Assembly: GCA_011523735.1 (NCBI GenBank)
Contig: WTGB01000165.1
Location: 115,894 to 179,893 of the forward strand
Origin: Chloroflexota bacterium
GTDB lineage: Bacteria > Chloroflexota > Anaerolineae > Aggregatilineales > Phototrophicaceae
Length of the DNA: 64,000 nt
Reading direction: 5' to 3'
A program made the position numbers and the translations under genes. The notes below the pieces were generated by a model. The model was not told the origin of the DNA and ran no database searches. It was given only the letters and a program-made list of their open reading frames with translations. Of this stretch, positions 1 to 8,153 are shown piece by piece. Positions within the stretch are counted from its first letter, which is position 1; each line of letters opens with the position of its first letter.

Positions 1-916
1 TCCCTTCTACGTGCTGGATACGAAGGACATCTTCCGCCAAACGGTCGTTCAGTATTTCATCGATCAGCATCGCGATGGGTATACGCCTAATCCCTGCCTT
101 GAATGCAACCGCCGCATCCGCTTTGATTGGCTGCTGCGCAACGCTCTGGCACTGGATGCCGACTACCTGGCCACCGGTCACTACGCGCGTATCGCAACAG
201 ATGAAAACGGTGACTGGCTTCTGCGCCGCGGTCTTGATGCAGATAAAGACCAGAGCTATGTCCTGAGTGTAATGAGCCAGGATCAACTCGGACGCACGCT
301 CTTTCCAGTGGGCGAATATCCCAAGTCCGAAGTGCGGAAACTGGCCGCGGAACTCGGACTTGATGTCGCCAGCAAGAAAGATAGCCAGGACCTCTGCTTC
401 CTGGGCAATAGCGATTATCGCAATTTCCTGCGACTGCACGCCCCCGATGTTATAAAGCCCGGACCAATCGTGAACAGGGCCGGCGATGTGCTTGGCAAGC
501 ACCAGGGCCTGGCGAATTACACTATCGGGCAAAGAAAAGGCTTGGGGATCTCATCCCAAGAGCCTTTGTACGTCTTGGCAATGAACGACATCAGAAACGC
601 TCTCGTCGTCGGCACTCGGGATCAGCTCGGCCGCGATACGCTGACCGCGGAGCATGTCAACTGGGTGAGCGGCGCGCCCCCGTCAGAATCCTTTCGCTGC
701 CATGTCAAGATTCGTTACCGCGCCCAACCGCAACCAGCCACGATTGAAGTCAGCGCCGACGGTGTTATGCAGGTGCGCTTTGACGAGCCACAGCGCGATA
801 TCACGCCGGGACAAGCCGCTGTTGTCTATCAAGGCGATGTCTGCCTTGGTGGCGGTGTCATCGCCAAGTTTGAAGAGTTGGAGGGCGCTGCCCTCCAGCG
901 TGAACCGGCCGTATGA
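1..916 (+). CDS. mnmA: tRNA-specific 2-thiouridylase MnmA (5' end outside window)
   Basis: Thiolates U34 at the wobble position of Lys, Glu and Gln tRNAs, taking sulfur from a carrier after ATP activation of the uridine. The reading frame is open at the left edge, so the N-terminal ATP-binding loop is missing. The visible part begins near NPCLECNRRIRF, which contains the family's first catalytic cysteine. It continues through ATGHYARI and then DSQDLCFLG, which holds the second cysteine that forms the persulfide. The C-terminal half has the beta-barrel tRNA-binding signatures YTIGQRKGLG and VKIRYRAQP. Family proteins are about 360 residues, so roughly 50-60 are off the window. The next gene lies on the opposite strand, tail to tail, 36 bases away. 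Confidence 0.95.
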   Translation, partial: PFYVLDTKDIFRQTVVQYFIDQHRDGYTPNPCLECNRRIRFDWLLRNALALDADYLATGHYARIATDENGDWLLRRGLDADKDQSYVLSVMSQDQLGRTLFPVGEYPKSEVRKLAAELGLDVASKKDSQDLCFLGNSDYRNFLRLHAPDVIKPGPIVNRAGDVLGKHQGLANYTIGQRKGLGISSQEPLYVLAMNDIRNALVVGTRDQLGRDTLTAEHVNWVSGAPPSESFRCHVKIRYRAQPQPATIEVSADGVMQVRFDEPQRDITPGQAAVVYQGDVCLGGGVIAKFEELEGAALQREPAV

Positions 917-952
917 AGACGTCATAATGCATGCGAACCAGACTACAGCCGG

Positions 953-1759
953 TCACATTTGCAACCCAAACACCACATGGCTTATCTCACCTTGGAAAAG
1001 CAGCACAAGGGTCGTAGCCATGAGGATATAGGGAGCGTATGGTAAGGCCGTGAATCGCTTGTATCGGCGCTTGCGCAGGCGGGTTAGCGCCAAATACACG
1101 GCCGCTCCGGCGCCAGCGAGCGCGATCGCCAAGACTATCGCCACTAGTATGTTGGGAAATCCCAAGATTAACCCGGCGAGCCCCATGAGGTAAACATCGC
1201 CCAGACCAAACACAGGAGTGGCGACTCTCTTCACCAGTCCATCAAATAGCCGACCGCCCAAATATATGAGCGAAAAAGTCGCGCCCCCGCATAAGCCGCC
1301 GACAAGCGCTGATGCCAAGTTCGGCGGGCTCTGAGGAAAAACTGCCGCGTCAACAACAGCGAGCGCAGCCGCAAACATTACTGGCTTGATCAGTATCTGC
1401 CGCCGCTCCAAATCCACCACCGCGAGGAGTACAAATATCACGGCATAAGCCTGCCAGATTAGCCGCTGCCCGCTCGGCAAGGAGGCATCATCTCCCGTTA
1501 CGAACTGCGTTATCGCCATCAGCCCGGCCAGAGTCAACTCGGTCAATGGATAGCGCCAGCTCAGCTTGGAGTGGGGCGGTTTGGCTTGCCATACTTCGAA
1601 GAGCAATGCGGTGACCCCCAGCCAAGCATAGACCGGACGCCGGCTGCCATCTTCGTTGCGAGGAGGCCGCGGGAACCGTCCCGCTGGCAGTTCGTCAGCC
1701 AGCGCGTTGACCGCGCCGCCGACGAGCATACCAACTATGGCAATCAGAACGATGTCCAT
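953..1759 (-). CDS. Prepilin peptidase (A24 aspartic protease) family membrane protein
   Basis: Polytopic inner-membrane protein of 268 residues related to type IV prepilin leader peptidases. The two catalytic aspartates are visible: D116 in VVDLERRQI and D188 in the FGLGDVYLMG (GxGD) motif. A partial SWRYPLTEL motif near residue 70 matches the N-terminal part of the family. The paired CxxC cysteines of the N-methyltransferase domain are absent, so it may cleave but not methylate, as in the shorter A24 enzymes. No pilin or secretion ATPase gene is nearby, so the substrate is unknown. It is 20 bases downstream of the JAMM-domain gene and probably co-transcribed with the genes upstream on the minus strand. 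Confidence 0.82.
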   Translation of the reverse strand: MDIVLIAIVGMLVGGAVNALADELPAGRFPRPPRNEDGSRRPVYAWLGVTALLFEVWQAKPPHSKLSWRYPLTELTLAGLMAITQFVTGDDASLPSGQRLIWQAYAVIFVLLAVVDLERRQILIKPVMFAAALAVVDAAVFPQSPPNLASALVGGLCGGATFSLIYLGGRLFDGLVKRVATPVFGLGDVYLMGLAGLILGFPNILVAIVLAIALAGAGAAVYLALTRLRKRRYKRFTALPYAPYILMATTLVLLFQGEISHVVFGLQM

Positions 1760-1779
1760 GGTCGTGCACCCGGCAGCCT

Positions 1780-2319
1780 CTAAGGCGCGGGCATGAGTTC
1801 TGGCGCGGGTGGCAGCAGCGCGACCGAAATCGCGACCAGAAGCAGCAAGCTCGCGATACCCACAATCACAATGGAGACTCGCTGTCGCGCCGAGAATTGG
1901 CTGCCGTCATCGTCGGAGGTATCGGTGTCAAAAACCAATTCGACAGGCGCGGCTGACAGACCGTCAATCCGCCAGAGCTTCAGCTTCGGCTTGGCGCGCT
2001 CTAGCGATACGATCAAATGCAGCAGCTTGGGATCCAGCGCCTCGTTAATATCCGTCCGCGATGGAATCGGCGCAGACCGCGGATGTGAATGGTAAACCCC
2101 CATCCATTCCAGACCGTCAGCATCGATAGCCTTTAGCGCCGTAAGCTGTTCTTCCGGATCGAACTGAAAGCGGTCATCTCGGTTTGCCGCGGCGTTGCGG
2201 AGCGAAATGGCGCGGCTTATGGTCCTATAGTCGCCGGCAAGCACACCACAGGCTTCATGCGGCGCTTCGGCTTCGGCATGATCGGCAATCTGACGCGCGA
2301 CATCGTAGGGAATCCTCAT
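1780..2319 (-). CDS. Membrane-anchored JAMM/JAB metalloprotease-like protein
   Basis: A 179-residue protein with a complete JAMM zinc-protease signature: E22 in HEACGVLAG, then H77-S-H79-P, S87 and D90 in HSHPRSAPIPSRTD. A single hydrophobic helix at about residues 151-172 close to the C-terminus should anchor it in the membrane with the catalytic domain on one face. Bacterial JAMM proteins cleave isopeptide or C-terminal bonds of ubiquitin-like or sulfur-carrier proteins, or small peptides; which applies here is not shown by the sequence. I chose the ATG at 2319 because the fold begins there; an upstream in-frame extension overlaps the previous gene and looks non-coding. The start lies 7 bases after the stop of the upstream 120-residue protein, suggesting one operon. 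Confidence 0.8.
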   Translation of the reverse strand: MRIPYDVARQIADHAEAEAPHEACGVLAGDYRTISRAISLRNAAANRDDRFQFDPEEQLTALKAIDADGLEWMGVYHSHPRSAPIPSRTDINEALDPKLLHLIVSLERAKPKLKLWRIDGLSAAPVELVFDTDTSDDDGSQFSARQRVSIVIVGIASLLLLVAISVALLPPAPELMPAP

Positions 2320-2326
2320 CGCATGA

Positions 2327-2689
2327 TTAGCTCGCTTCTGGGGGAATCCGAAAGCAGATTTCGGCTGCGTCTTGGGGTGGATCTCGCGATTCGTAATACA
2401 ACTCTGCCGCCAGCTTGTAATCTCCGGTCGGGTCGTCCAAGCCGCGAATATGCATAGTGAATTCGTTGTCGAAATGCATCGTGGCGATGACATCCAAATC
2501 ACTGACCATCAAACCATCGAATCTTCGCGCGGTTATTAGCAGGTTCGGCCGCTCTTGAAAAGGTGTCAGCTTGAGGTTGACCTTCACGCGAAAGCGATCT
2601 TTGTAGGGCTTAGCGCTGAGCTCCTCGATCTTGACCCTGTGCTTCGGCTGCGGCACCAAATTGGCATCGTTAAACAGATTGATTTCCAC
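2327..2689 (-). CDS. Conserved hypothetical beta-rich protein
   Basis: A 120-residue soluble protein that I do not recognise. It is rich in alternating hydrophobic/charged segments typical of a beta-sandwich (for example RVKIEELSAKPYKD, RFRVKVNLKL, YKLAAELYYES) and has no signal peptide, membrane helix or cysteine cluster. It ends PPEAS, without the Gly-Gly tail of a ubiquitin-like protein. It sits directly between an ACT-domain gene (1 base upstream) and the JAMM protease gene (7 bases downstream), so co-expression is likely. It could be a partner or substrate of the protease, but that is inference from position only. Confidence 0.7.
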   Translation of the reverse strand: MEINLFNDANLVPQPKHRVKIEELSAKPYKDRFRVKVNLKLTPFQERPNLLITARRFDGLMVSDLDVIATMHFDNEFTMHIRGLDDPTGDYKLAAELYYESRDPPQDAAEICFRIPPEAS

Positions 2690-2690
2690 G

Positions 2691-3134
2691 TTATCCTCGT
2701 CTGATCTCGTTCTGCAGCGCCCGCAAGGTCCTCATTGCCTTTGAGTAATCTTCCGCTGGCACAAAGATGTGATCGCGAGAAAACGCGGCGAAGGCGAGTA
2801 TGGGAATGTTCGCCTTCGCCAGCGCGTCGCTGATATGCGCGATGAAACCGATCAAGTCTGGCTCGAGGGCTTCTGCAAATGTGATTAACCGGTAGCTTTG
2901 TTCACTTATGCTCGCCGCGTGCAGACGCTTGCTAAAGTTCAGGTGTACATCCTCGCGGAGCAAAAGTGTCACTTCGTCTTTGTCGACAAGGAGCGCGGAG
3001 AACGCAATTCCCGCTTCCGCAAGGATTGCGGCTCCCAAAGTAATGGCATTCGCCGGCAAACGCAGAACCCGATACACCTGCTCATCAGTATGAAACGCTG
3101 TGCTGCTTAGAACTTGCTCTGCTGTTTGTGTCAC
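2691..3134 (-). CDS. ACT domain-containing protein
   Basis: 147 residues with two ACT-like halves of the CASTOR/ACT_7 type. The first covers about residues 20-75 (VYRVLRLPAN, GIAFSALLVDKDEVTLLLRED). The second covers about 80-145 (SYRLITFAEALEPDLIGFIAHISDALAKANIPILAFAAFSRDHIFVPAEDYSKAMRTL, read here as separate motifs around DLIGFIAHIS and ANIPILAFAAF). Such proteins usually bind an amino acid and act as free-standing sensors. The ligand cannot be read from the sequence. It is the second gene of the minus-strand run starting with the ParB-fold protein, 6 bases upstream, a gene-family pairing compatible with amino-acid (possibly serine) sensing. Confidence 0.75.
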   Translation of the reverse strand: MTQTAEQVLSSTAFHTDEQVYRVLRLPANAITLGAAILAEAGIAFSALLVDKDEVTLLLREDVHLNFSKRLHAASISEQSYRLITFAEALEPDLIGFIAHISDALAKANIPILAFAAFSRDHIFVPAEDYSKAMRTLRALQNEIRRG

Positions 3135-3140
3135 AGGCCT

Positions 3141-3959
3141 CTACTCGGCGAATTGGAAGGTGGATTCGGCATAGTACCGTATGCTGCGGGCGGCGTATTG
3201 CTCTCGTAGCCATTCTTGCAGTTTTTTGTTCTTTGTATCGAGCGGGCTATCCGCGCGCAAACGCGCCATCGGATAATTCACATTGAGCGCTCGCCCATGA
3301 ACAATGTGACGGCTAACCCCCGGCGGAAGATAAGCGCCTTGCAAAGCCGCTTCGATGATATCCTGCGGCTGATAAGCGGGAAACATGATCAGAGCGAATC
3401 CGCTGGGGAACAGTGACCAAATCTGGCCGGGATCGCTGAGCGGCGTCCGGTAAAGCGCCGCCGAATTGTGATAAGCGCTTACTACCTGAGTCAGTGTCGC
3501 ATTTCTTTCCGCCAAACCTTCGGCCACCGCATGGATGGAGTACACCGGACCTTCTCGCAATAAGATTTGCGCCACCGCGCTTGAATCCCAACCAGAGCGG
3601 ATATTGGTATTTCTGATCGCTTCCAATTCTCGCAGCAGCCGCTTGGAATCCCAATCAGCCACGACATGCTGCCAGACGCCAAGCTCGACATAATCGCTTT
3701 CGTAATCCAAGATCTGAACGAGAATATGTTCAAAGCCGAGCAGGCGCATCGATAAATGACGATTCGACCCGTCCATAAGCACGTATCGCCCATCGGGCAA
3801 CTCAGCGACAAGTGGCGGATTCGTAAAGTACTCGGCTCTCTTCAGCCGCTTCATCAATGGTTGCGATCTCTGTACATCGCTTTTTTCATGCGGCAATATG
3901 GCATCAACACAGACGATTCGCAGTTCGGGCGAAGGCGCGCTTATCGGATTCGAAAACAT
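3141..3959 (-). CDS. ParB/sulfiredoxin-fold protein resembling SerK/SbnI free serine kinases
   Basis: 272 residues. The N-terminal ~90 residues fit the ParB/Srx fold: a loop PHEKSDVQR with E25 where SerK/SbnI carry the catalytic glutamate, helix LMKRLKR, strand PPLVAELPDGRYVLMDG, and DGSNRH in place of the DGHHR phosphate-binding motif, then SMRLLGFEHI. No helix-turn-helix of a partition ParB is evident after it; the remaining 180 residues are unfamiliar. By analogy it may be a nucleotide-dependent small-molecule kinase (serine is the known substrate of relatives) rather than a DNA partition protein. First gene of the minus-strand cluster; the divergent Nudix gene begins 102 bases away. Confidence 0.65.
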   Translation of the reverse strand: MFSNPISAPSPELRIVCVDAILPHEKSDVQRSQPLMKRLKRAEYFTNPPLVAELPDGRYVLMDGSNRHLSMRLLGFEHILVQILDYESDYVELGVWQHVVADWDSKRLLRELEAIRNTNIRSGWDSSAVAQILLREGPVYSIHAVAEGLAERNATLTQVVSAYHNSAALYRTPLSDPGQIWSLFPSGFALIMFPAYQPQDIIEAALQGAYLPPGVSRHIVHGRALNVNYPMARLRADSPLDTKNKKLQEWLREQYAARSIRYYAESTFQFAE

Positions 3960-4061
3960 CGGTTTCCCGAGTAAAATGTGCTAGAGATCGCGACTAGCGT
4001 AACATGAACTGGGGCGCGGGGCAATTGTGCTGACGCTTAAAGCGGTGCGAGGATCGATATA

Positions 4062-4583
4062 ATGGGCGCAAAGCAGCAGGGTGCTGATGCTACGGGCGGT
4101 CGATGGCTGACCATCCCGCGAACTTTGTCTTTCATTTTGAACGGCGACGATGTGCTGTTAATGAAGCGCGCAAGCCATAAACGTGTTTTCCCCAATCAAT
4201 ACAATGGTCTGGGCGGTCACATCGAACGCGATGAAGATCCGGCAAGCGGCGCCATCCGCGAGATCGTCGAGGAATCTGGCTTGGAGGTGCATTCCCTGCG
4301 TCTGCGCAGCATCCACAATATCGACGCCGGCGAAAAAACCGGAATCATCCTCTTTGTATACACTGCCATAAGCGAGAGCCGCGAGGTCTCATGGCATAGC
4401 GCTGAAGGTACTCTAGAGTGGGTGCCGACGGATCGAATCAACGAGCTCGACCTGGTTGAGGATCTGCCGCATATCTTGCCGCGAATCCTTGAGATGGATG
4501 CTGATGAGCCGCCTTTTTCTGTCCTCGTCAGCTACGATGCGGCCGACCAGATTGTCCTCCAGTTCCGAGAAGGTGACCAATGA
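4062..4583 (+). CDS. NUDIX hydrolase
   Basis: A 173-residue Nudix pyrophosphohydrolase, with the complete Nudix box at residues 52-74: G-x5-E-x7-REIVEESGL, in which the glutamates bind the catalytic Mg2+. PRTLSFILNGDDVLLMKRASHKRVFPNQYNGLGGHIE is the usual lead-in with a 7,8-dihydro-8-oxoguanine-triphosphatase-like substrate pocket; I break it here only to point to the KR and NGLGGHIE segments. Substrates (oxidised nucleotides or other nucleoside diphosphate derivatives) cannot be settled from sequence. Start is the ATG at 4062, preceded by AGGA 9 bases upstream. Its stop overlaps the next ATG (ATGA), so translation is coupled to the following membrane protein. Confidence 0.88.
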   Translation: MGAKQQGADATGGRWLTIPRTLSFILNGDDVLLMKRASHKRVFPNQYNGLGGHIERDEDPASGAIREIVEESGLEVHSLRLRSIHNIDAGEKTGIILFVYTAISESREVSWHSAEGTLEWVPTDRINELDLVEDLPHILPRILEMDADEPPFSVLVSYDAADQIVLQFREGDQ

Positions 4584-5020
4584 CGCAAATAGCGCAGCCC
4601 GCCAATTCAAATGCTTTGGCTCCAATCGAAACGAAGAAACGGAGCCGCCTGCGTCGCCTGGGCTGCGGGCTGATTCTCGCGCTCTGGTTCCTACTTTTGT
4701 TGACGCCCTGCGCGCTTTTCTACCTAGCGGCGAATGGCGAAATTCGCCTGTATCATGCTGATATTCCTCAGCCCCATTCACACCCTCTGTTGCTGATATC
4801 ACTCATAAACGAAATGGATAACCGGGGCCTGCAATTCCTGCGATCCACGACCGTCGGCGAATTCGACGATACCGCAGTCTGCGTCGAAACAGCTGTCAAT
4901 TACTTGCTTTGGGAGTCAAGTAGCGGAAATCAAGACGTAACCTACTGCGACTGTTACACGCGCGCGGACGCCGCTTCAGCTTGGACCTTGATAGAGACGC
5001 ATTTGTCGCCTTGCGCGTAG
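4580..5020 (+). CDS. Hypothetical single-pass membrane protein
   Basis: 146 residues, unknown family. A positively charged N-terminus (KKRSRLRRLG) is followed by one hydrophobic helix at about residues 29-50, then a ~95-residue extracytoplasmic domain containing several cysteines (VCVET, YCDCYT, final SPCA) that could form disulfides. The start overlaps the Nudix stop by ATGA. The encoded protein has no motif that gives a function. Confidence 0.65.
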   Translation: MTQIAQPANSNALAPIETKKRSRLRRLGCGLILALWFLLLLTPCALFYLAANGEIRLYHADIPQPHSHPLLLISLINEMDNRGLQFLRSTTVGEFDDTAVCVETAVNYLLWESSSGNQDVTYCDCYTRADAASAWTLIETHLSPCA

Positions 5021-5059
5021 AATAATTGTGGCGACTTAAACCTTTGGCGGAGCGCGATA

Positions 5060-5371
5060 ATGGACTTGCTGCAAAACATTGATCCAGCGCACTTGCCATA
5101 CATAGCTGCTGGCTGTGCCTTGCTTTGCATCGTGGTCTTCGTCATCGGCTTCCTCTTGCAGGCTGTCAGCGGCATCTTTAACGTCGCTCTTGGCTTGTTT
5201 GAACTCCTCATTGACCTGCTGCAAGGTGGACCCGTGGCTTGGTGCGGTTGCGTCGTTCTGCTCCTTGGCTTCGTCGCATTTGCCGGCGGGATATTCCTGC
5301 TGCTCAACGCTCCCGAAAGCTGTGCCGCTCACCCCACGCGTTTCTGCCAGTGGTTCGGTTTTCTGCCTTAG
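5060..5371 (+). CDS. Small hypothetical integral membrane protein
   Basis: 103 residues with two or three hydrophobic helices (about 13-35, 38-55 and 60-82) and a short cysteine-containing tail (ESCAAHPTRFCQW). No recognisable domain. A short gap of 39 bases separates it from the previous gene on the same strand, so it may belong to the same transcript. A longer reading frame on the opposite strand overlaps it but has no protein-like character, so I prefer the plus strand. Confidence 0.55.
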   Translation: MDLLQNIDPAHLPYIAAGCALLCIVVFVIGFLLQAVSGIFNVALGLFELLIDLLQGGPVAWCGCVVLLLGFVAFAGGIFLLLNAPESCAAHPTRFCQWFGFLP

Positions 5372-5407
5372 CTGGAAAATCAGCCTACCAGCAAGCAGAA
5401 AAATACT

Positions 5408-5436
5408 TTGCCAGGCTAAGTAATTTCTGCTAAAAT
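5408..5436 (+). promoter_or_regulatory. Sigma-70-type promoter of the histidine-rich membrane protein
   Basis: TTGCCA at 5408-5413, 17-base spacer, TAAAAT at 5431-5436, followed 24 bases later by the AGGAG ribosome site of the gene starting at 5465. Both boxes and the spacing match the bacterial housekeeping consensus closely. Confidence 0.6.
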
Positions 5437-5464
5437 AGCTGATACAACATACGCAGGAGTCTTC

Positions 5465-6613
5465 ATGGCAACATCGGCAATCCCGCTTTCCCGCGCTGAG
5501 CCCTACACAGATATTGATAAGGGCAGTCTTTGGCTGCGCAACAGACGATGGGATCTGTTCTTCATCACTCTGAGCGTCGTCGTTGTTCCCTTGCCATACG
5601 CGCTGTATCTTTTTGGCGTTCACCTGGGCATCGACGATGATGCCAGCCGCAATCTTGTGAACTTCTTCGTCGCGGTGGCGATAGGCGGACCGCACATGAT
5701 GTCCACCTTCTTGCGGACGGGCCTCGATGAACGCTTCAAAGAACGCTATCCAACCCTGATTCGCTCCTCGATTATCATCCCGGTTATTGTCATTTCCCTA
5801 GCATTCTTAAACCTCAGCCTGATGCTCACTTTCTTCTTCTTTTGGGCATCATTGCATGTTCTGCACCAGGTTACCTACATCGTTGAACTCTACAATCACA
5901 AAGAAGCGAAGTTCGTGCGCAAAAGCGCGCTGAGCCCATTCGCCCGTTTGATCGACTACGCCATCGTGCTGACCAGCCTTTTCCCGGTCGCCATGTGGAA
6001 AATCAGTCAGGGCACCTTTGAGATCGGTCAGAATGATCTGGGGGAGGCGATTCCCGATCTCTTTCAACAGCCGGATAATCCCTGGTTCTTCATTCTTGTC
6101 ACCATCATCTTCGGGGCTGCGCTGATTTCTTACATTGCTAAGACGGTCTACGAGTATCATCATGGCATCCTGAATATACCGAAGTTCGTCTTCGTTTCAC
6201 TCACGGTTATCGTCGCTTTCTTGACGCCGCTGCTGCCCAATCTTGATACGGCGTTTCAAGGGCTGAACACCTGGCATTCATTCCAGTACTTGGCGATTAC
6301 CTTTTACATCATCAAGATAAGGCAGATGGTCGGCGACCTGGATCAGAACGCGCCGCTCGTCGCCCGTTTCAGCCGCCGCACCACAGACGCGCGCGCCCTC
6401 TACGGCTTTAGCGCAGCTCTGCTAGTTGGCTCGGCGGTAATATTTATTCTAGTTTACAGCCTGGCGGGTATCGTTAAGCCCGGAATCGATGGCAACACGC
6501 ATTTCGATATCGCTTACTACACAGCGATTTTGTCGTTTCTCTGGATTCATTATTATCACGACCATTTCTTATTCACCGACTTTGAAGCGCTTGACGGCGC
6601 TTACAGCTGGTGA
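5465..6613 (+). CDS. Histidine-rich polytopic membrane protein, possible membrane metalloenzyme
   Basis: 382 residues with about eight to nine predicted transmembrane helices. Histidines are placed in or at the ends of helices in short clusters: H77 in GGPHMMST, H131/H134 in HVLHQ, H232/H233 in YHHG, H271 in WHSFQYL, and H362/H365/H367 in HYYHDHFLF. This layout resembles membrane di-iron or other metal-dependent oxygenases/desaturases and, loosely, Brp/Blh-type carotenoid enzymes, but the exact motifs of those families are not present and I do not assign a reaction. Start ATG at 5465 has AGGAG 6 bases upstream. It lies alone, with its own promoter, and ends tail to tail with the LysM-M23 gene. 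Confidence 0.7.
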   Translation: MATSAIPLSRAEPYTDIDKGSLWLRNRRWDLFFITLSVVVVPLPYALYLFGVHLGIDDDASRNLVNFFVAVAIGGPHMMSTFLRTGLDERFKERYPTLIRSSIIIPVIVISLAFLNLSLMLTFFFFWASLHVLHQVTYIVELYNHKEAKFVRKSALSPFARLIDYAIVLTSLFPVAMWKISQGTFEIGQNDLGEAIPDLFQQPDNPWFFILVTIIFGAALISYIAKTVYEYHHGILNIPKFVFVSLTVIVAFLTPLLPNLDTAFQGLNTWHSFQYLAITFYIIKIRQMVGDLDQNAPLVARFSRRTTDARALYGFSAALLVGSAVIFILVYSLAGIVKPGIDGNTHFDIAYYTAILSFLWIHYYHDHFLFTDFEALDGAYSW

Positions 6614-6635
6614 CGACACAGTGCGACGCGGTCGC

Positions 6636-8153
6636 TTAGGGAAAAACTTGCTGCACCCATTGCATTGGGTCGACGTTGACGCCATTGAGCCACACTTCCC
6701 AGTGAAGATGCGGTCCAGTGCTCCGGCCGGTTGAACCGATCGTGCCGATCACCTGACCAGACGTCACCATGTCTCCCGGCTGTACCAGTGTATCTTGCTG
6801 ATGGGCATATAGCGTAAAAACGCCCCAGCCGTGATCGATCACTGTGGTAAGGCCCCGGATGTGCAAGCGGTCGACCACAGTAACCTGGCCATCAGCCGCG
6901 GCCAGCACCGAGGTTCCAGGCGCGCCGGCAAAATCTACGCCGTGATGGTAGCGGTTATACTCGCTCCCGTTGTAGGAACGCAGCGTGCCAAAGACAGCAT
7001 TCATCGCCGCAGCCGCTGGCAAACTGAGTGAGTTGTTCCAGCTTCGCTCCGGTGTAAATTCGCTGGTCTGCTCGATAAGCAGAGCAATCTCCGCTTCCTC
7101 TATGGCTGGCGCTAACAACTCGCTGTCGTTGATCGTGATCGTCTGATAACCATATCCCCCGCCGATAACCTGCAAATTGGCCGCAATCGTTTCACTTGCA
7201 TCGACTCCATAATGCATTGTGAGCGTCAGCGGATAGATTGCTTTATCGGTAAACATGGGCACGCCGACAATGATATTGTGGCGTTTGCCCTCATCTCGCG
7301 TTATGACCCGTAATTCTTGGTTCAAGAATCGTCCATTAAGACTGGCTGGCTCACTCGTCAAAAGCTCGATGCGCGCGCTCCGACCAGTCTCCAAGACAAG
7401 GGGGGCGATCGTGAAAGCTTCAACTACAGCGGGAAGGTCATGCGCCAGGCGCGGCAGTTGGATGCCCGGGATGATTAGCTTTTGACCCACGCTGAGGACG
7501 CCAGGATCCAACAGGTTATTGGCCTTGACCAGAGTCTCAACAGTCTGGTCATAGCGCAAGCTGATCTCAAAGAGCGTGTCGCCGCTTTTGACGGTGTGCA
7601 CAAAGGCATCCACCGTTTCACCGAATCGGGCGAACGAGTGTCGCGCGCCATTGCCAAACGCGGGCGGAGTTATGGCGATAGACCCGCTGCTTTCAGCCCC
7701 GGCTGTGGGTTGGATCTCGAGGGGGCTAACTTCAGGCTCGGTGCCGCCAGCGACAATGACCAGTTCTTGGCCGATGTAGATCGCGTCCGCAGACTCTAAG
7801 TCATTTAGCGCCATCAACTCACTCTCGCTTCTGCTATAGGCAGCGGCGATGCTGGCGAGCGTTTCGCCCGCGGCAACACTATGGGTGAGTTGCTGCTCTA
7901 AACCCGCGGTCACAAGCGGGATGATTAGGCGCTGACCAACCGTGATGCTGTTGCTATCGGTAATGCCGTTAGCTATGGCGACCTGCTCCGCAAACAGATC
8001 ATATTGTAAAGCGATGCGGAATAGATTCTCGCCTCTTTGCACGACGTGAACCGTAAAGGTGGAATCGCTCTGCTCTTGTGCCGATGCCGCCGACAGAAGC
8101 GCCAATGCGTTCAAAACCAGAATCGCCAGGAATCTTCGAAGCCGGTCGCTCAA
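6636..8153 (-). CDS. Secreted LysM / M23 peptidoglycan endopeptidase
   Basis: 505 residues. An N-terminal signal peptide (to about residue 25, ending SAASAQ) is followed by three LysM domains, at about 31-77 (VQRGENLFRIALQYD), 88-135 (VAAGETLASIAAAYS) and 185-232 (VKSGDTLFEISLRYD). The C-terminal M23 zinc-peptidase domain occupies about 395-505, with its zinc ligands in YHHGVDF and HLHWE. Predicted to bind and cleave peptidoglycan cross-bridges outside the membrane, in cell-wall remodelling or division. The start codon is TTG inside TTGA, overlapping the DUF192 stop, so it is translationally coupled. Confidence 0.9.
   Translation of the reverse strand: MSDRLRRFLAILVLNALALLSAASAQEQSDSTFTVHVVQRGENLFRIALQYDLFAEQVAIANGITDSNSITVGQRLIIPLVTAGLEQQLTHSVAAGETLASIAAAYSRSESELMALNDLESADAIYIGQELVIVAGGTEPEVSPLEIQPTAGAESSGSIAITPPAFGNGARHSFARFGETVDAFVHTVKSGDTLFEISLRYDQTVETLVKANNLLDPGVLSVGQKLIIPGIQLPRLAHDLPAVVEAFTIAPLVLETGRSARIELLTSEPASLNGRFLNQELRVITRDEGKRHNIIVGVPMFTDKAIYPLTLTMHYGVDASETIAANLQVIGGGYGYQTITINDSELLAPAIEEAEIALLIEQTSEFTPERSWNNSLSLPAAAAMNAVFGTLRSYNGSEYNRYHHGVDFAGAPGTSVLAAADGQVTVVDRLHIRGLTTVIDHGWGVFTLYAHQQDTLVQPGDMVTSGQVIGTIGSTGRSTGPHLHWEVWLNGVNVDPMQWVQQVFP

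Noticed and set aside
1780..2689. Ubiquitin-like conjugation system
   Set aside because: A JAMM protease is present, but the neighbour lacks a Gly-Gly tail and no E1, E2 or RING-like gene is near.
3141..3959. Plasmid or chromosome partition ParB
   Set aside because: Only the N-terminal fold is shared; no HTH, ParA neighbour or parS-like sites were seen.
4058..4063. TATAAT overlapping the Nudix start codon, as a promoter
   Set aside because: No -35 at a proper distance and it overlaps the start codon; an SD sequence makes a leaderless transcript unlikely.
5036..5695. 219-residue minus-strand frame over the small membrane protein
   Set aside because: It overlaps two plus-strand genes and a good promoter and has no family motif; low-complexity Gln/Ala/Asp composition looks like an antisense shadow.
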